Positions 7,701 to 16,177 are shown, counted from the first letter of the stretch. The stretch is 64,000 nt of DNA from UBA1402 sp964575345 (GCA_964575345.1 CAZNQD010000007.1:1-64000), one strand, 5' to 3'. Numbers and translations are program-made. The notes: a model not told the origin generated them from the letters alone.

Positions 7701-8270
7701 ATGGAAACCGACAAACTCTATATAAAAAACATGGTCTGCGAGCGCTGCAAGATGGCGGTCAAAGATCTCTTGCAAAAACACCGCATAGCTGTGCACAGCA
7801 TAGATCTGGGCGAAGTCAGCCTCGTCTCGGAACTCAGCCCTGAACAAAAGCAAGCCCTGGCCGGAGACTTACTCAAACTGGGATTCGAGCTGATCGACGA
7901 CAAAAAAAGCCGCCTGATACTGCAAATCAAAACCCATATCATAGAATTGGTTCAACAGCACAATGCCCAACTCAACAACAATCTCTCGGATTACCTCAGC
8001 GATAAACTGCACCTGGATTACAACTACCTGAGCAGCCTGTTTTCGGAACTGGAAAACATCAGTATCGAAAAATTCTTTATCGCCCAAAAAATTGAAAAGG
8101 TTAAGGAGCTGATGATTTACGATGAACTCAGCCTGAGCCAGATTGCCGATATGCTGCAGTATTCCAGCGTGGCCTACCTGAGTAATCAATTCAAAAGAAC
8201 CACCGGTTTCAGTCCCAGGCAATTCAAACAAATGAAGGGCAGCAAGCGCAAAGCCCTGGATCAGCTCTAA
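7701..8270 (+). CDS. AraC-type regulator with N-terminal HMA-like metal domain
   Basis: A 189-residue two-part protein. Residues 1-70 form a small ferredoxin-like HMA domain with the metal motif MVCERC (Cys13, Cys16). Residues 80-185 are an AraC-type DNA-binding domain with two helix-turn-helix units (SLSQIADMLQYSSVAYLSNQ, then FKRTTGFSPRQFK). The gene stands directly upstream of copA in the same direction, so copper-responsive control of copA is the natural inference. Copper is otherwise sensed by CueR or CsoR-type proteins; none is nearby. The in-frame upstream extension to 7575 overlaps the FemAB gene and was rejected in favour of ATG 7701, where the HMA fold begins. Confidence 0.82.
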   Translation: METDKLYIKNMVCERCKMAVKDLLQKHRIAVHSIDLGEVSLVSELSPEQKQALAGDLLKLGFELIDDKKSRLILQIKTHIIELVQQHNAQLNNNLSDYLSDKLHLDYNYLSSLFSELENISIEKFFIAQKIEKVKELMIYDELSLSQIADMLQYSSVAYLSNQFKRTTGFSPRQFKQMKGSKRKALDQL

Positions 8271-8349
8271 ACTTTACAAGTCTTTCCGAAAATATCGTAA
8301 CAGCACTTACTGATATATCACGGAACTTTGCAGACAAAAGAACAATACT

Positions 8350-10527
8350 ATGTCTGCAACTAAAAAAACCTATCCCCTGCTCCATCTTTCCTGCGCCGGC
8401 TGTGCCGCCAAAGTAGAGCAAAACCTCAATAAATACCCAGGTGTCAGCAAAGCTGCCGTCAATTTTGCCAGTTCTGTGCTGAGCCTGGAATTCGATGCTG
8501 AAGCTGTCAGCCCGGCTGATATCCGGCACAAGGTTCAGGAACTCGGCTATGATTTGCTGATTGAAACTAATGATCAGCATCAAAAGCCTCGTCGCTCCGC
8601 CCTGGGCAAGGCCCTGGGAGCCTTGTTGCTTTCGATACCGGTTTTCGTCATTTCCATGTTTTATCCCGAACTTCCCGGGGCTCACTTTTGGTTATGGGCT
8701 TTGAGCACACCTGTAGTGCTGTGGTTTGGCAGAAATTTCTTTATTCGTGCCTTTAAACAAGTCCGCCGCTTTAGCGCCGATATGGACAGCCTGGTAGCCC
8801 TGAGCACCGGGGTAGCCTACGTGTTCAGTGTCATTCAGACCTTTTTCCCCCGGCTTTTATCAGAAACGGCATTGTCGGGTATGGTCTTTTACGAAGCAGC
8901 CAGCATGGTTATTGCCATTGTTTTGCTGGGCAGGTACCTCGAAGAACGGGCCAAAGACAAAAGTGCTTCTGCCATCAGGCAGTTGATGGGCTTACAGGTA
9001 AAAACAGCCATGTTACTCAGGGCAGACGGTTCCAGCCTCGAAATCCCCGTCAATAAGTTACAACAGGGAGACTTGATTCAAATCAGAAGCGGAGAAAAAT
9101 TTGCCGTCGACGGCAGCGTGCACAGCGGTTACAGCCTGGTGGACGAAAGTATGCTGAGCGGCGAAGCCCTGCCTGTTTACAAAACGGTGGGAGCCCAGGT
9201 ATTTGCAGGCACCATCAATCAAAACGGCAGCCTGGTTTACCGGGCAGAAAAACTGGGCAAAGACAGTCTGCTATCGCAAATTATTCAGCAGGTACAAGAA
9301 GCCCAAAACAGCAAAGCCAAAGTGCAGAAAAAAGCGGATAAACTGGCCGCTGTTTTTGTTCCCCTGGTTTTGTCTGTTGCTGTTCTTTCTTTTGCGCTCT
9401 GGTTGATTTTGGGCGGAGAGCAGGCGCTGAGCCTGGGGCTGAAAGCCTTTATAACAGTACTGGTTATTGCCTGTCCCTGTGCCCTGGGACTGGCAACGCC
9501 CACCGCCATCATGGTGGGCATGGGCAGAGCTGCACAACAAGGCATTTTGATCAAAAACGCCGAAGCCCTGGAAAGAGCCAAAAAAATTGATACCGTGGTC
9601 CTCGACAAAACCGGCACCATCACCGAAGGCAAGCCACGAGTAAGCAATATTCACTGGTTGAACAAAGATGAATTATTAAAACCATTGTTGTTGACTATGG
9701 AAAAAACTTCCTCTCATCCCCTTTCGCAGGCTATGGTCGATTTTCTGGAAGGCAGTGGCGGAGTGAAACTCAGCGAAATCAGGCATCACCCGGGCCTGGG
9801 ACTGAGCGCAGTTTTCAACAAGGTTCATTATTATGTGGGCAGCCTTGATCTGCTACATCAACACAACATAATACCCGAGCCGGAGCTGGAAAGCCTGGCG
9901 GACAGCTGGAGCAGTCAGGCCAACAGCCTGGTATGGTTTGCAGGCAACGGCAGCGTGCTGGCACTGGCAGCCCTGGCTGATAAAGTGAAAGAAGGCTCCC
10001 CTGCAGCCATTCATCAGCTGCAGCAAAACGGAATCGAAGTATATATGCTGACGGGCGACAACCAGGCCACAGCTGCGGCCATTGCTGCTGCCTGCGGTAT
10101 CAGCAAGTACCGTTCAAAACTCTTGCCACAGGACAAAGCAGACATCATCAAACAACTTCAGTCAGAAGGCAAAAAAGTGGCTATGGCAGGTGACGGCATC
10201 AACGACAGCACAGCCCTGGCTACGGCCGATTTAAGTATTGCCATGGGCAAAGGCAGCGACATAGCCATGGAAGTAGCCGATATGACCCTTATCTCTTCGG
10301 ATCTGAACAAACTGCCCCAGGCCCTGAAGCTCTCTTCTAAAACGCTCGGCACCATACATCAGAATTTGTTTTGGGCCTTTATCTACAACCTGATCGGTAT
10401 TCCCCTGGCTGCCGGCTTGCTTTATCCTCTGACCGGCATTATGCTCAATCCGATGATTGCCGCCGCCGCCATGGGGCTGAGCAGCCTCAGCGTGGTGCTC
10501 AACAGCTTACGTTTGAGGTGGATGTAA
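8350..10527 (+). CDS. copA: Copper-exporting P-type ATPase
   Basis: A 725-residue P1B-1 ATPase that pumps Cu(I) out of the cytoplasm. One N-terminal HMA domain has SCAGC (Cys15, Cys18). Membrane helices follow, then the actuator motif SGEALP (about residue 280), the ion-site motif CPC at residues 375-377 within helix 6, the phosphorylation motif DKTGTIT with Asp419, the HP motif in SSHPLSQA, the nucleotide-site GDNQAT, and the hinge GDGINDSTALA. The C-terminal helix pair has NLIGIPLAAG. Length and one HMA domain are standard for bacterial CopA. The regulator with its own HMA domain lies 79 bp upstream. Confidence 0.97.
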   Translation: MSATKKTYPLLHLSCAGCAAKVEQNLNKYPGVSKAAVNFASSVLSLEFDAEAVSPADIRHKVQELGYDLLIETNDQHQKPRRSALGKALGALLLSIPVFVISMFYPELPGAHFWLWALSTPVVLWFGRNFFIRAFKQVRRFSADMDSLVALSTGVAYVFSVIQTFFPRLLSETALSGMVFYEAASMVIAIVLLGRYLEERAKDKSASAIRQLMGLQVKTAMLLRADGSSLEIPVNKLQQGDLIQIRSGEKFAVDGSVHSGYSLVDESMLSGEALPVYKTVGAQVFAGTINQNGSLVYRAEKLGKDSLLSQIIQQVQEAQNSKAKVQKKADKLAAVFVPLVLSVAVLSFALWLILGGEQALSLGLKAFITVLVIACPCALGLATPTAIMVGMGRAAQQGILIKNAEALERAKKIDTVVLDKTGTITEGKPRVSNIHWLNKDELLKPLLLTMEKTSSHPLSQAMVDFLEGSGGVKLSEIRHHPGLGLSAVFNKVHYYVGSLDLLHQHNIIPEPELESLADSWSSQANSLVWFAGNGSVLALAALADKVKEGSPAAIHQLQQNGIEVYMLTGDNQATAAAIAAACGISKYRSKLLPQDKADIIKQLQSEGKKVAMAGDGINDSTALATADLSIAMGKGSDIAMEVADMTLISSDLNKLPQALKLSSKTLGTIHQNLFWAFIYNLIGIPLAAGLLYPLTGIMLNPMIAAAAMGLSSLSVVLNSLRLRWM

Positions 10528-10551
10528 ACCGGATTACAGGCTGCTTCTGTA

Positions 10552-11202
10552 CTACTTCAGATAAGAATCGAAATAAATCAAATGGCAGGTATACCCGCCG
10601 GGGTTCTTTTGCAAATAATCCTGGTGGTATTCTTCGGCTTTGTAAAATTTCTTCAGTGGTTCCAGGCTCGTGACCACGGGGGCTTTCCAGCGTTTGGAGG
10701 CATTCACGATTTCGATGAAACGAGCAGCTTCCTGCTTTTCTTCTTCGTTGCCGTAGAAAATGGCCGAACGATAAGAACTGCCAATGTCGTTCCCCTGACG
10801 GTTCAAGGTGGTTGGATTGTGCATCCTAAAGAAAAAATCCAATAATTGCCTGTAGGATGTCAACTTGGGATCGTATTCAATCTCAACGGCTTCGGCATGG
10901 CCTTCGTGATTTTGGTAGTTAGGGTTCTCTACCCTCCCCCCGGTATAACCTACGGTAGTGTTCAACACCCCAGGCTGTTTTCGGATCAATTCTTCCATAC
11001 CCCAAAAGCAACCGCCGGCCAGTACGATTATTTTACTGTTTTTGTTTATGATCGGCCGGGTCTTTTGCGGGGATTGCGTTTGTTGTTTAGATGCTTGTAA
11101 CATAGGTTCTGGTTTTAATTCAGTGAATTCTGCTCGTAGTTTTGATATTCCGGCAGTAAGCAACATAAAAACAATAAACAAATTCATCGTGTTATTACTC
11201 AT
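10552..11202 (-). CDS. msrA: Peptide-methionine (S)-S-oxide reductase, exported
   Basis: A 216-residue MsrA that reduces methionine-S-sulfoxide in proteins. The catalytic motif GGCFWG (Cys65) follows a linker after a hydrophobic N-terminal segment (residues 7-23) that looks like a signal peptide, so this copy should act in the periplasm or on the membrane. Family blocks visible: TVGYTGG, NHEGHAEAVEIEYDP, FFRMHNPTTLNRQGNDIGSSYRSAIF, and EEYHQDYLQKNP with a downstream Cys (TCHLIYF) that may be a resolving residue. No MsrB is attached or adjacent. It converges with copA, with 24 bp between the stops. A periplasmic reductase near copper-handling genes would suit oxidative copper stress, but co-regulation is not shown. 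Confidence 0.93.
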   Translation of the reverse strand: MSNNTMNLFIVFMLLTAGISKLRAEFTELKPEPMLQASKQQTQSPQKTRPIINKNSKIIVLAGGCFWGMEELIRKQPGVLNTTVGYTGGRVENPNYQNHEGHAEAVEIEYDPKLTSYRQLLDFFFRMHNPTTLNRQGNDIGSSYRSAIFYGNEEEKQEAARFIEIVNASKRWKAPVVTSLEPLKKFYKAEEYHQDYLQKNPGGYTCHLIYFDSYLK

Positions 11203-11291
11203 TTATGCCGTCTTTTTGTTTTGTTGTTGCATTTTCCACTTTCTTTTGTGGTTTTCATCCTATTCCACCATCCATTATCTGTCAGGGGACA

Positions 11292-11997
11292 TTATAGTTT
11301 AGGCATATATTCGGCCGGATTCACACTTTCTCCGTTTTTGAGCACCTCATAATGCAAGTGAGGGCCTGTAGCCAAACCTGTCTTACCAACATAGCCGACA
11401 ATTGCTCCTTTTTCAATCCTGTCTCCCTCCTTTACTGCAAAATCATTCAAATGAGCACAACGTGTAGTGAAACCATTCCCATGATCTATTTCAATCATTT
11501 TACCATAGGTTTTTTCGAGAAAAACAACTCTTACAACAATCCCTGAAGCGGTTGCCACAACCTGAGTACCCGTTTCTGCCGAAAAATCTATACCCTCGTG
11601 AAAAGTTCTTTGTTTTGTTTTCGGGTTAATTTGCATTCCATATTCGGATCTGTTTTTATACTCATCCACCTTAATGGGGGAAATGTCCGGAATAGTCTTA
11701 TCACCAGTTTCGGTTACAGAAAAAGACATTGTCATTAACATCATGAGTGGAAGAAACCCGAAATATCTAAGGACTTTCCATTTGGAACTTTTACTTTTTG
11801 TCATTAATTTTTTTTTTAATTGTTGAACCATAGAAATTGTTGCAGAAAAGGCTTGTTTTTACAGAATATTCCAAATTACTCAGAATTAGTTTCAGATAAT
11901 CGGATGTTTTACGTTCATTTTTAAGGAAGCGACTATCAATCTGAAATTCATGAACAGCTCTTAGACTGGAACGAAACAGATAAATTCCACAATGGTG
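11292..11997 (-). pseudogene. Decayed BlaR1-like M56-M23 peptidase gene
   Basis: The 3' part (ATG 11831 to 11292, 179 codons) encodes a membrane-anchored M23 metallopeptidase-like domain. It has one hydrophobic segment (residues 21-39), HEGID (His78, Asp82) and the C-terminal GPHLHYEV. Its first residues, KKKLMTKSKSSKW, look like the end of an M56 (BlaR1/MecR1) domain rather than a true start. In the next frame upstream (11997 to about 11820) the minus strand encodes YLFRSSLRAVHEFQID, typical of the M56 C-terminal helices, and reads on into SDYLKLILSN and NNFYGSTIKKK. The two frames join at a run of ten A (minus strand; T at 11808-11817): nine A would fuse them. The M56 front half with HExxH is missing. 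A real frameshift, a sequencing error and a slippage site are all possible; the missing front half favours a remnant. Confidence 0.7.
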
Positions 11998-12064
11998 TCA
12001 GGGTTGGATGTAAACTGATCCATTTCATTTATGATTTATTCGTTGCAATTGCCGCCGGAGATGA

Positions 12065-13165
12065 TCAATCGCAGTACTTGCTCATATATTGCCTGTAGGT
12101 GGTATTTTTATCCTCACACCATTGGTATTTCCCGTAAAAAAATTCAATTATTTTTTTAGGCAGGATTGTTTCGAAGGAGCGAAGCAAAACAACATCGTAT
12201 TTGCGATGAAAATTTATCCAGCATTGATTGCAGGATTTGGTATGCTGTCGTTGTATCGCGACTGATTTTGCCGAGTTGAATATTTCGTCTAAGGATTTAA
12301 GATAAACATTGCCCAATTTTGTCGGAAGGTTTTGACACAAAGGCACATCTCCGTTGGGATGAATCACTAAACTGTCCAGTATACTGTGACATTTCAATTT
12401 GGTATGACCGCTGCGCCATTCTTCGTAAAGCATCAGAAAATCATAATTTTCGGAGGTGGATTTAACCTCCTGAGGTATGGTTTTTCTAAAATCGGTTTGA
12501 ATATCTGATGACCTCCTTTTTTCCAGCATTTCTTTTAAATGGGCAGATTCTTTAGTGTCGAAAAAGTCAATATTGTTGTATAAGCCAATTCTTATGTCGA
12601 TGTCGTATTTTTTGGATATTCCTATAACATCTTGTAAATCAGAAAAACTATTGTAAGGAGTAAGCGTAAACATTAGTGAAACAGGAACTAAATCCCGGCA
12701 GGCTTCGATTACTTGTATCACTTTGTCAAAACCATCTTTTCCCCGCATATATTTATAGGTTTCGGTCGTTCCGTCGAGGGAAACATACAACCTGTGGGGA
12801 GAATAATTTTTTACGGCTTCGATGACTTTGTCCGGTTTCAAACAATTGGAAAGAATATCGAATTTGGGATGATTCACCGAAAACCAACTTAATATCTTAT
12901 CGCTTTCGGGGTGCAACAAAAATTCTCCGCCCTCCATGCCGACGATGGTATCTTTTGAAATACATTTGGAATTCATGATTTCAACAATCTTTTCAAAAGA
13001 TAGATGTTGCGGGGGTCGTTTTTCCCATATATGACAATGCAAACACCTCGAATCACACAATTCGGTGGCATATAACATCAGAGTGGATATTTTTTTGTTT
13101 TGAGGCCTTACTACATTGTTGGTGAATTTTAATCCTCTTTTCAGGTAATCAGTTACTTTGTACAT
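12065..13165 (-). CDS. Radical SAM protein with SPASM-like C-terminus
   Basis: A 366-residue protein. The [4Fe-4S]-SAM motif CDSRCLHC (CX3CX2C, about residues 37-44) follows a short leader. The TIM-barrel landmarks GMEGGEFL, RLYVSLDGTTE and LMFTLTP agree with the family. The C-terminal third carries Cys in KCHSILDSLVIHPNGDVPLCQN, in the TKLGNVYL region, and in SCNQCWINF. This is the SPASM/twitch pattern for auxiliary clusters. The gene overlaps the upstream oxidoreductase by 13 bp and is translationally coupled to it. Both are visibly richer in A+T than neighbours, suggesting recent transfer. The substrate is unknown; a biosynthetic or tailoring reaction is likely. Confidence 0.8.
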   Translation of the reverse strand: MYKVTDYLKRGLKFTNNVVRPQNKKISTLMLYATELCDSRCLHCHIWEKRPPQHLSFEKIVEIMNSKCISKDTIVGMEGGEFLLHPESDKILSWFSVNHPKFDILSNCLKPDKVIEAVKNYSPHRLYVSLDGTTETYKYMRGKDGFDKVIQVIEACRDLVPVSLMFTLTPYNSFSDLQDVIGISKKYDIDIRIGLYNNIDFFDTKESAHLKEMLEKRRSSDIQTDFRKTIPQEVKSTSENYDFLMLYEEWRSGHTKLKCHSILDSLVIHPNGDVPLCQNLPTKLGNVYLKSLDEIFNSAKSVAIQRQHTKSCNQCWINFHRKYDVVLLRSFETILPKKIIEFFYGKYQWCEDKNTTYRQYMSKYCD

Positions 13166-14199
13166 AAAATATTCTTTTGAATATAATTCAGTATTTCATA
13201 GGTGTTCAAACAATCAGTCAACGAGGCATTGTTTATGAATTTCCTGCTTTCGCAAAAATTTATAAAATTTGCCATCTCCCCAAAATAGCCACAACTGTAA
13301 AGTTGATTGTTTTCAAAAACGGGATTAAAATTATTGCTTTTATTCAATGTAATTCTGGTCGTTTTTCCTCCAAGTATTTTTTCTTTGGGAATACCCAAAA
13401 TGCTTCCCTGCTTCAAGGTACAGGATAGAGTATCGGAATTCCTGATTTCAACAATTTCACTATCGGTATTAATAATCATATTCTCAACGGCATTTGTCCA
13501 GGAATAATCGGTCGAAAGCTCCACCATTCCATGGCTGCCGTTGCTGTGCTGTAAATGCAGAAAAGCTGTCAGTCCTGATTTTGAGCGGTCGATGCTTGCA
13601 TATTTCAAAGTAGCCCTACCAAATAAAAAGGAAAGCAGCGACAGCGGATGAATAAACAAATCTAAAAAAGGGTCACCTTCGGGGTAAGCGCCTGTTACAT
13701 AACGATAATTGTACCTGCACTTTCCTTTAATTCTTTTTTTAAGTTCCATATTGGCCGGAGCATACTGTTTTTGTAGTCCCACAAAACACTTTCCGGCTGA
13801 GGATTTTTCACATTCTATCAATTCGTTTAATTCTTCACAGGTCAGGCAAGGCGGCTTTTCGACAAAAACATTTTTGTTTGCCAAAAGGGCTCGTTTCACC
13901 AATTCAAAGTGTGAATGGGGATTTGCGCAAATAAAAATTCCTTTAATCTGCTCATCATCAAGAACCTTCTTCAAATCTGCAGTGCCTTCGGAATGGGGAT
14001 AGTTTTCGTCAACCAGTTGTGCATTTTTATTGCTTTGAGTAACGATGTATTTTAAATCAAGTCTTAAGTAATTAATAACAGGATATAGGTTGTTGATGCT
14101 GTGATTACCTATTCCAACAAAAGCGTACTGATGTTTGTAAGATTGGACAATGTAACTTCTTTTTCTACTATCCTTGAAACGTTTGATTAATGTATCCAT
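13153..14199 (-). CDS. Gfo/Idh/MocA-family NAD(P)-dependent oxidoreductase
   Basis: A 348-residue member of the Gfo/Idh/MocA family, which oxidises or reduces sugars, inositols and amino-sugar derivatives. The Rossmann start FVGIGNHSIN (residues 27-36) is a variant of the usual GxGxxG. The conserved EKPPCLTCEEL (about residues 112-122) is the family's catalytic Lys-Pro block. A C-terminal alpha/beta domain with SCGYFGEMANFINF is seen. An N-terminal extension of about 25 residues precedes the Rossmann fold. The start ATG at 14199 begins the AT-rich pair. It overlaps the radical SAM gene by 13 bp, so the two probably work on one substrate, which cannot be named. Confidence 0.8.
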   Translation of the reverse strand: MDTLIKRFKDSRKRSYIVQSYKHQYAFVGIGNHSINNLYPVINYLRLDLKYIVTQSNKNAQLVDENYPHSEGTADLKKVLDDEQIKGIFICANPHSHFELVKRALLANKNVFVEKPPCLTCEELNELIECEKSSAGKCFVGLQKQYAPANMELKKRIKGKCRYNYRYVTGAYPEGDPFLDLFIHPLSLLSFLFGRATLKYASIDRSKSGLTAFLHLQHSNGSHGMVELSTDYSWTNAVENMIINTDSEIVEIRNSDTLSCTLKQGSILGIPKEKILGGKTTRITLNKSNNFNPVFENNQLYSCGYFGEMANFINFCESRKFINNASLTDCLNTYEILNYIQKNILCTK

Positions 14200-14285
14200 A
14201 TTTTTTGTTTTGTGACAGCAGCCAGGTTATTAGTGTATTATCGCTTGTTAAGCTGCAAATATCGCAAAGTTTGCTGAATAAACAA

Positions 14286-14879
14286 TTAAACAATTGAATT
14301 ATATACCGCTTTGCCAAATTCCAAGCATTCGCTTCGTTTAAGATTGTCGTATTCCTCCATATTCTGAAAACTTTTCATCTGTTTTTGCACTTCCGGTTCC
14401 ATAAGCCCCCAGGTAATACGTCCCGGAAACACCTTGGAAGGAACTCCCCGAACCTCGGTCAATTTCGAAAGATGATTATCTATTAAGCTGTCGTACTGCT
14501 CCTGAGTAATAGCTTGCCTCCTATTTCCGCAGACCGCAAACAATCCTCTGATTTTATTCTTTAGAGCTGCCTTGTGTGTGGTCAGATAGTCCTGAAGTTC
14601 CTTTGAAACCACTCCGCCTCGTATGGCACCACCAATTATCAGGTGTTTATAACCCGACAAATCGGGATTTTCACGAACATCAAAGACATCGGCAATGCCA
14701 TCCATTCCTTCGGAAATCCAAACACCGGCATCGCGGGCCGTTCCACACCAGCTTCCATATAGAACAGCCCATTCAACCGTCCGGGTGTTCGGGAAAAAGT
14801 CGAGCGCCAATAATTTGTGGGGAATGAATAAAGCCCCCACCGCTGCCAAAGAGCATTTAAGAAAATTTCTCCTGTTCAT
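14286..14879 (-). CDS. Tat-exported flavodoxin-like protein
   Basis: A 197-residue protein beginning MNRRNFLKCSLAAVG, a twin-arginine signal with hydrophobic h-region, so folded and perhaps FMN-loaded export is implied. The rest is a flavodoxin fold of the Flavodoxin_5/HemG-like group: VEWAVLYGSWCGTARD is the phosphate-binding loop, followed by GYKHLIIGGAIRGG and LFAVCGNRR. The reaction is not known; menaquinone-dependent protoporphyrinogen oxidase is a relative, but that enzyme is cytoplasmic-facing, so an electron-carrier or reductase role outside the inner membrane fits better. No partner gene is adjacent. Confidence 0.75.
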   Translation of the reverse strand: MNRRNFLKCSLAAVGALFIPHKLLALDFFPNTRTVEWAVLYGSWCGTARDAGVWISEGMDGIADVFDVRENPDLSGYKHLIIGGAIRGGVVSKELQDYLTTHKAALKNKIRGLFAVCGNRRQAITQEQYDSLIDNHLSKLTEVRGVPSKVFPGRITWGLMEPEVQKQMKSFQNMEEYDNLKRSECLEFGKAVYNSIV

Positions 14880-14936
14880 ACTTCGTAGGTTTTAATTGTT
14901 CATTGTTTGGTTAATACATTTTCAAAACTTCTCGCA

Positions 14937-15497
14937 TTACATGGGTTTCAAATTGCGATTAAGCCTGTCAATCATTTTTTCCAGCCGGGCTTTTCGGGTA
15001 GTGTCAGATTTGGCATCAAGATAAAAGGCAGTATAGCTGCGCTGAACCGATTGAGACATAAGCAGCAAGTTGGAAAAAGCAGGTTCGCAGGACTTAATAA
15101 GTTCCTTAAACATCTGAATTTGTTCATTGTCCACAAGGATACTTTTGGCATTATCCCACAAACCGTTTTTCCTGGCGCGTTCTATGGCCTCAAAACCCTG
15201 TCGGGCCATTAATCCTTTATCGATAAGAGATTGTGCCGTTTTTTTGTTTTTATCAGACCAATTACTTTTTGGTAAACGCCGGGCAAAATATTTCTTATAG
15301 CTATTCACGTCCAGCGATTTAATTTGTCCGTCAATCCATCCGTAACACAAGGCCTCTTCCAATGCTTCGGCGGCAGAGAGTGTAGGAATTTTCCCTTTTT
15401 TACTAAAGAGCAACCAAACGCCGTCGCTCTCTGTCCCGTACTTGTCGAGCCATTCCCGAAAAGCTTGTCTGTCGGTGAATGTCAAAATTTTATCCAT
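14937..15497 (-). CDS. YdeI/OmpD-associated family protein
   Basis: A 186-residue soluble protein. The N-terminal region has ESDGVWLLFSKKGK and then EALEEALCYGWIDGQ, the hallmark of the YdeI/OmdA (PF13376-related) family, followed by YKKYFARRLPKSNWSDKN. Members are linked with bacteriocin or peptide protection in other bacteria, but the molecular function is unknown. It stands alone leftward, with the flavodoxin gene downstream. Confidence 0.8.
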   Translation of the reverse strand: MDKILTFTDRQAFREWLDKYGTESDGVWLLFSKKGKIPTLSAAEALEEALCYGWIDGQIKSLDVNSYKKYFARRLPKSNWSDKNKKTAQSLIDKGLMARQGFEAIERARKNGLWDNAKSILVDNEQIQMFKELIKSCEPAFSNLLLMSQSVQRSYTAFYLDAKSDTTRKARLEKMIDRLNRNLKPM

Positions 15498-15602
15498 AAC
15501 TGATTAACAAGGTTGGTTTCACAGATCTTTTCCATTCGCATAGTATTGTTGCAAAACTAATCAAAAAGGAAAGCCTTAGAAAATTGGAGGGCTAAAGCAT
15601 CA

Positions 15603-15634
15603 TAAAAAAAGCAGTCTCTTTTTTAAAAGACTGC
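15603..15634 (-). terminator. Terminator of the tRNA-Cys transcript
   Basis: On the minus strand, GCAGTCTTTT pairs with AAGAGACTGC around 15611-15634 and is followed by TTTTTTT at 15604-15610. Confidence 0.85.
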
Positions 15635-15655
15635 CATTCAGATAAATCAATCAAG

Positions 15656-15726
15656 AGGTTCCTGGCGGATTCGAACCGCCGTAAGCGGTTTTGCAGACCG
15701 TTACCTAGCCACTCGGTCAAGGAACC
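15656..15726 (-). tRNA. tRNA-Cys (anticodon GCA)
   Basis: A 71-nt tRNA without encoded CCA. The acceptor stem GGTTCCT pairs with AGGAACC, followed by discriminator T. The anticodon arm CGGTCTGCAAAACCG has GCA, reading UGC/UGU. The T arm GGCGG-TTCGAAT-CCGCC is intact. The gene ends 22 bases before a strong terminator. Confidence 0.95.
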
Positions 15727-15768
15727 GACTTCCGGCATAAGCCGGATTTTTCAGAGCGCAAAGATACG

Positions 15769-15957
15769 CTATAGTTTAGTTCTGCACAAGGACTCCGTGC
15801 ATTTTTTATCCTTCAGCGGACAAGAAGCACATGCCCCGTTGCAGCCCTGTCGTTGAGGAGCAGCACTAAAAAACCGGACGAGTCGCAGTGCCAGCCAGGC
15901 AAAACTAAGCCCGACAAGCAGATAAACCACTATTTCCTGTAAAACAGGCATATTCAA
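15769..15957 (-). CDS. FeoB-associated Cys-rich membrane protein
   Basis: A 62-residue protein with one membrane helix (about residues 8-29) and a cytoplasmic Cys-rich tail containing CNGACASCPLKDKKC. This matches the small FeoB-associated family (PF12669), usually beside the ferrous iron transporter feoB. No feo gene is visible here, and the neighbours on the same strand are a small winged-helix protein and a SPOR lipoprotein, so a link to iron transport in this location is only by family. Confidence 0.75.
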   Translation of the reverse strand: MNMPVLQEIVVYLLVGLSFAWLALRLVRFFSAAPQRQGCNGACASCPLKDKKCTESLCRTKL

Positions 15958-15974
15958 TTATTCAAAACGTAGGA

Positions 15975-16172
15975 TTAACTCAAAGCTACAAAAATTTCAT
16001 CTTCTTCGATAAATACTACTTTGTCCTCACGAGCCAGCCAACCCAAAGCCGCATAAAGATCCTTTTCGGTCAGCTTGGTCAACTTCTTAACTTCTTTCAG
16101 GCTTTTACGCCCGCCGGCAGCATTCAGCACTGTCCAAACAGAGCCGGCATTGTTTCCGATTTTTTCTTTCAT
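15975..16172 (-). CDS. Small winged-helix protein (DUF2582-type)
   Basis: A 65-residue protein. NAGSVWTVLNAAGGRKSLKE forms the first helices, KKLTKLTEKDLYAALGWLAR the recognition part, and KVVFIEEDEIFVAL the wing. It resembles the DUF2582 winged-helix family of Bacteroidota. It lies 6 bp upstream of the stop of the SPOR gene in reading order and is probably co-transcribed with it. DNA binding is likely; the target is unknown. Confidence 0.75.
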   Translation of the reverse strand: MKEKIGNNAGSVWTVLNAAGGRKSLKEVKKLTKLTEKDLYAALGWLAREDKVVFIEEDEIFVALS

Positions 16173-16177
16173 ACTAC

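Noticed and set aside
11961..12023. A 20-codon frame on the minus strand downstream of the radical SAM gene, considered as a precursor peptide
   Set aside because: It lies on the wrong side of a decayed gene, lacks a leader-core pattern and no ribosome site is visible. The radical SAM partner is more likely the oxidoreductase.
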